In this document: piece after piece, positions 60,319-64,000 of the stretch
Layout of the letters: each line of letters starts with the position of its first letter
Position numbering within the stretch: position 1 is the first letter of the stretch
Assembly (NCBI RefSeq): GCF_030272615.1
Contig: NC_081412.1
Span: 104,274,796 to 104,338,795, forward strand
Length of the DNA stretch: 64,000 nt
Source: Cryptomeria japonica
Taxonomy: Eukaryota; Streptophyta; Pinopsida; Cupressales; Cupressaceae
Reading direction: 5' to 3'
Program-made: the position numbers and the translations under genes
Notes under the pieces: model-generated
Seen by the model: only the letters and a program-made list of their open reading frames with translations
Databases searched by the model: none
Told to the model about the DNA's origin: nothing

Positions 60319-61371
60319 TGTTGGTATTTTGGATATGTTGATATGGTTTTGTCATTGATGTCAACACTTGTCAACACTTATCAGCACTTGGAGATCTTTG
60401 GTTTTGTCCACTGGCATGTCAGTGACTTATGCATAGTCATTGGTATTTCGTTCACCGATAGGTTATATTGTTCACCAACACTTGGAATGACTTGGAGACT
60501 ACCTGGCTATGTCAAAGACATTATTTGATCACTTGGTTTTGGCAATTTGGTTATTAATCTATTCGGGTTTGCATATTTGTTTCTACCGACAAATAGGTCC
60601 ATGTTATGCACTGACAAGCATATCTATTCCAGATCAGTACAACACATTATGGAGATGATTTATTATTATTGTAAATGCATTGAGCTAACATGATGTATCC
60701 GCTATTGATTTATTTGTAATTGATTTTATTATAATATCCTTTGTAAGCCGACCTACACATTTGGTCTTAGGCTTCGGTATATATGTAAGATCTCATTTGT
60801 GAGATTAATATGGGAATGTAAGGAAGTGCGAATAAGGTATATGCAAAAATAAGCAAATCTATACACACAAACATCATTTGAAGATTGAAGGAAGGTTTGA
60901 AGAAGGCACATCAGAGCTAAACTGGTATTGAATCCAGCATACGAAAGATGCTATTTTGAGCAGTACATTGTCATTGGATTTAACCATCCAATTGTAGTCA
61001 CTGTGACTCCCATTTTGTGAATGAGCAGTGAGCTCTAGGCAGCTGGCCTTTTTGCATGTGCAAACTCCATATTGTACACACATAATATCTACAGTAGTAT
61101 CATTTGATTGTGGGTAGGGCTTCCCATGGTGGTTTTTCCCTTTACAGGCTTTCCATGTACAAATATTTGTGTTATGTGTTGTGGATGTTATTGTCTTTCT
61201 ATTTCATGCATTAATCTTTATCGGTACTATAATTAATTGATAAAATTGTCTACCGGCATAAAGTTTGGTTTACCAACATTAAGCATTAAGTTTTGGTTCA
61301 GTTAATTTTGGTTTAAATTTATTAGACAACTGATTCACCCACCCCCTCTCAGTTGTCTCTGGGACCTAACA
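60319..61371 (+). repeat. 5' LTR of element F (1.05 kb)
   Basis: Starts TGTTGGTATTTTGG and ends GGACCTAACA next to the primer binding site. It has GTGAGCTCTAGGCAG (61027), the shared block GTGGGTAGGGCTTCCCATGG...TTTCCATGT (61111-61160), the C-run with CTCTCAGTTGTC (61338-61358) and a possible TATA box (GTATATATG near 60778). Confidence 0.92.
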
Positions 61372-61373
61372 AT

Positions 61374-61385
61374 TGGTATTAGATC
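61374..61385 (+). other. Primer binding site of element F, variant
   Basis: TGGTATTAGATC differs at two positions from TGGTATCAGAGC, both changes being in the 3' half. Confidence 0.75.
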
Positions 61386-61428
61386 CTAGTCCTCTTTTTG
61401 CAAAAGTTTAATAGCTTGAGGAGATCCA

Positions 61429-62463
61429 ATGTCTTCTAACTATTTCAGGAAGGACAGTCCTAAACTTGATGGAATCGACTATGGCATATGGAAGATCGGG
61501 ATGGAGAGACATTTGAATTGCATTGGAAATGATATATGGGATGTTACAAAGAATGGCTATACTGCTCCTACTCAAGGTCAACCTAATCCACCAAACTTAG
61601 CTAATGATGAGGAAAATGATTGTAAAGCAAGAGAAGCACTTTTGAGCGCATTGTCAAATCAAAAAATCATGGGATTATCAAGCAGATCTACTACTAAAGA
61701 TATTTGAGACAAATTGGAAACATTGAATGAAGGAGATTCCATAGACAAAATTGCAAAACTTGAATGCTTCTGAGTCAGGTATGAAAATCTGAAAATGGAA
61801 GAAGATGAAAGAATTTATGCTTTTATTGAAAGAGTAAATGAAATTGTTTTAGGTATACAATGTTGTGGAGGAACCTTAAGTTAAGATGAGATTATTTCTA
61901 AAGTTTTAAGAGCATTGCCACTGGCATATAAAATGAAAGTTACTGCTATAAATGAATTGAGAGCAATTCCTAATGCATTAGTATCTAGAGACACTTTGGT
62001 TGGAAAACTTTCAGCTTTTGAACTTGAGGAATTTGGTCTTGTTGCTACTATTAAGACAGATCTAGCTTTCAAGGCATCATCATCATCTACAACATCATCA
62101 TCATCATCTGAGAAATCTGATTGGAAAGCCTTTTATGCAAGAGAACTTAAAGAAATCAGAAAGGAGAATGAAGAACTGGAAGACCTTGAAGCACTATTTG
62201 CAAGGAAAATGCCTAAAGGTCCAGTTGGAAGTAAGTATGAAGGTAAAGCACCCTTTAAATGTTTTAACTGCAATAAAACTAGTCATATGGCTTCTAGGTG
62301 TCCTGATAGACATGCAAGATTAAGAGAAGAAGATAAAATAATATATAAGCCTAACCTTGATTATCAGAGATACAATTTTAAGAAGAATAGAGACAAATCT
62401 TGTTACTATGCTGATGAAGGAGTTATTGATGATTCTGATGAGGATCTGGCAGACAATGTATGA
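61429..62463 (+). pseudogene. Element F gag
   Basis: Starts at the ATG at 61429 (MSSNYFRKDSPKLDGIDYGI), then ends at a TGA at 62461-62463. In-frame stops at 61705 (TGA), 61771 (TGA) and 61882 (TAA). The first two fall where relatives have Trp (MWDKL; YWVRY). The capsid region includes VLRALPLAYKMKVTAINELR, followed by a Ser/Thr run. The zinc knuckle is altered: CFNCNKTSHMASRC has Ser where the conserved Gly precedes His. Confidence 0.9.
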
Positions 62464-64000
62464 GATTTTGTTGCTATAATAGAAGATCAACTGACACCTA
62501 CTATTCAACCGATAGAGTGGGCCCTAACAGCTAAAATTGAAGATAAGGATGAATGGATTATTGATTTTGGATGTTCACATCACATGACTGGTGATAAGGG
62601 TAAATTCTTAACCTTTTAGGAATACAATGGAGGTCTAGTGAGATTTGGAGATGATAAAGCTTGTATGATCAAAGGAAAAGGAACTATATCTTTTGATGGT
62701 AAGTACAATACTGATAATGTTTACTATGTTGAAGGTTTGAAGCATAATCTTTTGAGTGTTAGTCAATTAGTTGAAAAAGGATTTCAGTTACAATTCAAGA
62801 ATGGTAAATGCAAAATCTTAAACAAAACTAGTTTAGAAATTGCAACCGGTAATCAGACTAGAGGTAATATCTTTCTTTTGAATAATAATGAGAAAGCATG
62901 TTTGATTGCTCATATTGATGAAAGCTAGTTATGGCATCCGAGAGTTTGTCATGTAAATTTTGATTGCATTCTGAAAATCAGTACAACTAAGGCAGTAAGA
63001 GATTTACCTAATATTGTTAAACCTCACAATCTGATATGTAAGGAATGTCAATTTGGAAAGCAAGTTAGAGCATCTTTCAAGAGTATTCCAGAGAAATATA
63101 ACAATTTTCTTGATTTAATTCATACTGATTTATGTGGTCGAGCAAGAACTAAAGGTATACAAGGAAATAGGTATTTCATGCTAATCATTGATGACTATTC
63201 TAGAATGTGTTGGGTTACTTTTCTCAGGGAGAAATCTAAAGCATTTGGGAGATTCAAACTATTCAAGGTGATGGTAGAGAATTAAACCGATAAGAAAATC
63301 AAATGTTTGGGATCAGATCAAGGAGATGAATTCACATCTAAGGAATTTAATACATTCTATGAAGTGAATGAGATCGAAAGAGAGTTATCAACACCCCGAA
63401 CACCCCAACATAATGGAGTTGTGGAAAAGAAACACAAAACTATTTTGGATGCAGCTAGAAGCATGATATCAGAAGCAAATCTACCTCATATATATTGGAG
63501 AGATGAAGTCAATACAACAATTTATACATTAAACAAAGTTCACATCAAAGGTGAAACCGGTAAGACCCCTCATGACCTATGGTTTGGTAATACTCCTACT
63601 CTTAAATATTTCAAAATATTTGGAAGTAAATGCTTTATTAGAAGAGATGAGTATAGTGGCAAATTTGATCCTAGAAGTGATGAAGGAATATTTCTTGGTT
63701 ATTCATCTAAGAGAAAGGCATATAGATGTTTTAACAAGATATTGCAGAAAATTGTTGAGAGTGCAAATGTGAAGATTAATGAACAGTTTAGAGGAAATTC
63801 AAGGTCAATGGACTCTAAACCGACAATAGAGATAATTACAAATGAACCTACTATGAGTAAACTGGTACAGAATGTTGATCTAGTTACACCGACATCATCT
63901 GAGGATTCAACAGTCACTTAAGAACACCAAGAAGTAAAAACACCTAGGTATGTAAGATTGAATCACTCTGAAAGTCAGATAATTGGAAATAAATTTTAAG
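62464..64000 (+). pseudogene. Element F pol, protease and integrase part
   Basis: Same frame as gag. The protease motif reads WIIDFGCSHHMTGD near 62554-62590: Phe replaces Ser in the D-S/T-G active-site triplet, so the protease would be inactive. Pre-integrase (VYYVEGLKHNLLSVSQL; a stop in place of the Trp of SWLWH at 62926). Integrase with IHTDLCG, GSDQGDEF and NGVVEKKHK; the D,D,E residues are kept. Further stops at 62617, 63283, 63919 and 63997. Reverse transcriptase lies beyond the window. Confidence 0.9.

Larger units (their letters stand above)
60319..64000 (+). mobile_element. Ty1/copia element F, 3' end beyond window
   Basis: 5' LTR, primer binding site, gag, protease and integrase on the plus strand, running off the window. 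The whole coding part from 61429 stays in one frame; all damage visible is stop codons and lost motif residues. It is related by motif to elements A, B and D. Confidence 0.93.

Noticed and set aside
4831-61385. tRNA-Met-like sequences
   Set aside because: They are 12-base primer binding sites of LTR elements, not tRNA genes; no cloverleaf was seen.

Overview
The window looks like repeat-dominated nuclear DNA of a seed plant with a very large genome, most likely a gymnosperm. That call is an inference: it rests on dense, nested Ty1/copia and Ty3/gypsy LTR retrotransposons with 1-1.5 kb LTRs, LINE, hAT and PPR remnants, tRNA-Met-type primer binding sites, and no compact or intact host gene. No CRISPR array, operon, rRNA or tRNA gene was seen.

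Layout. 1-6338: copia element A, minus strand, its 3' LTR cut by the window edge. 6339-7300: two degenerate tandem-repeat fields, then a minus-strand LTR-like block (to about 7731) and a plus-strand gypsy-type LTR (about 7870-9295). 10400-10690: LINE ORF1-like remnant. 11624-13287 plus 20351-20480: a minus-strand RNase H-bearing LINE-like sequence, split by copia element B (13288-20350). 20481-25524: gene-poor, with TA microsatellites and short duplications. 25525-31166: copia element C, plus strand, the best preserved, with a 5-bp target duplication. 31763-32960: decayed PPR gene. 35085-35335: 31-bp minisatellite. 35685-37010: unrecognised minus-strand coding remnants among microsatellites. 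38340-38580: hAT/DUF659 transposase fragment cut by copia element D (38581-41973), itself cut by another copia LTR (41974 to about 43148). 43296-43925: gypsy gag pieces in opposite orientation.

44723-49543 (minus) holds the most unusual item: an intronless, TATA-led gene of about 1,190 codons that I cannot assign to a family. It carries four nonsense codons and three frameshifts. A solo LTR (44818-46063) sits inside it with a perfect GTTAA target duplication, and removing the LTR plus one duplication rejoins the reading frame to a 30-codon tail. A degenerate array with hairpin-like motifs lies upstream of its promoter.

51204-60318: fragments of gypsy elements (gag, LTR end, primer binding site, long leader) broken up by copia LTRs, including two related copia LTR copies in inverted orientation at 54078-56067. 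60319-64000: copia element F, plus strand, with 5' LTR, gag and the start of pol in a single frame with stop codons.

No gene here appears able to make a full-length product. The copia elements encode gag, aspartic protease, integrase, reverse transcriptase and RNase H, which together drive copy-and-paste transposition. Many of the stop codons can be read as C-to-T or G-to-A changes of Gln, Arg or Trp codons, as expected if methylated, silenced copies are decaying.
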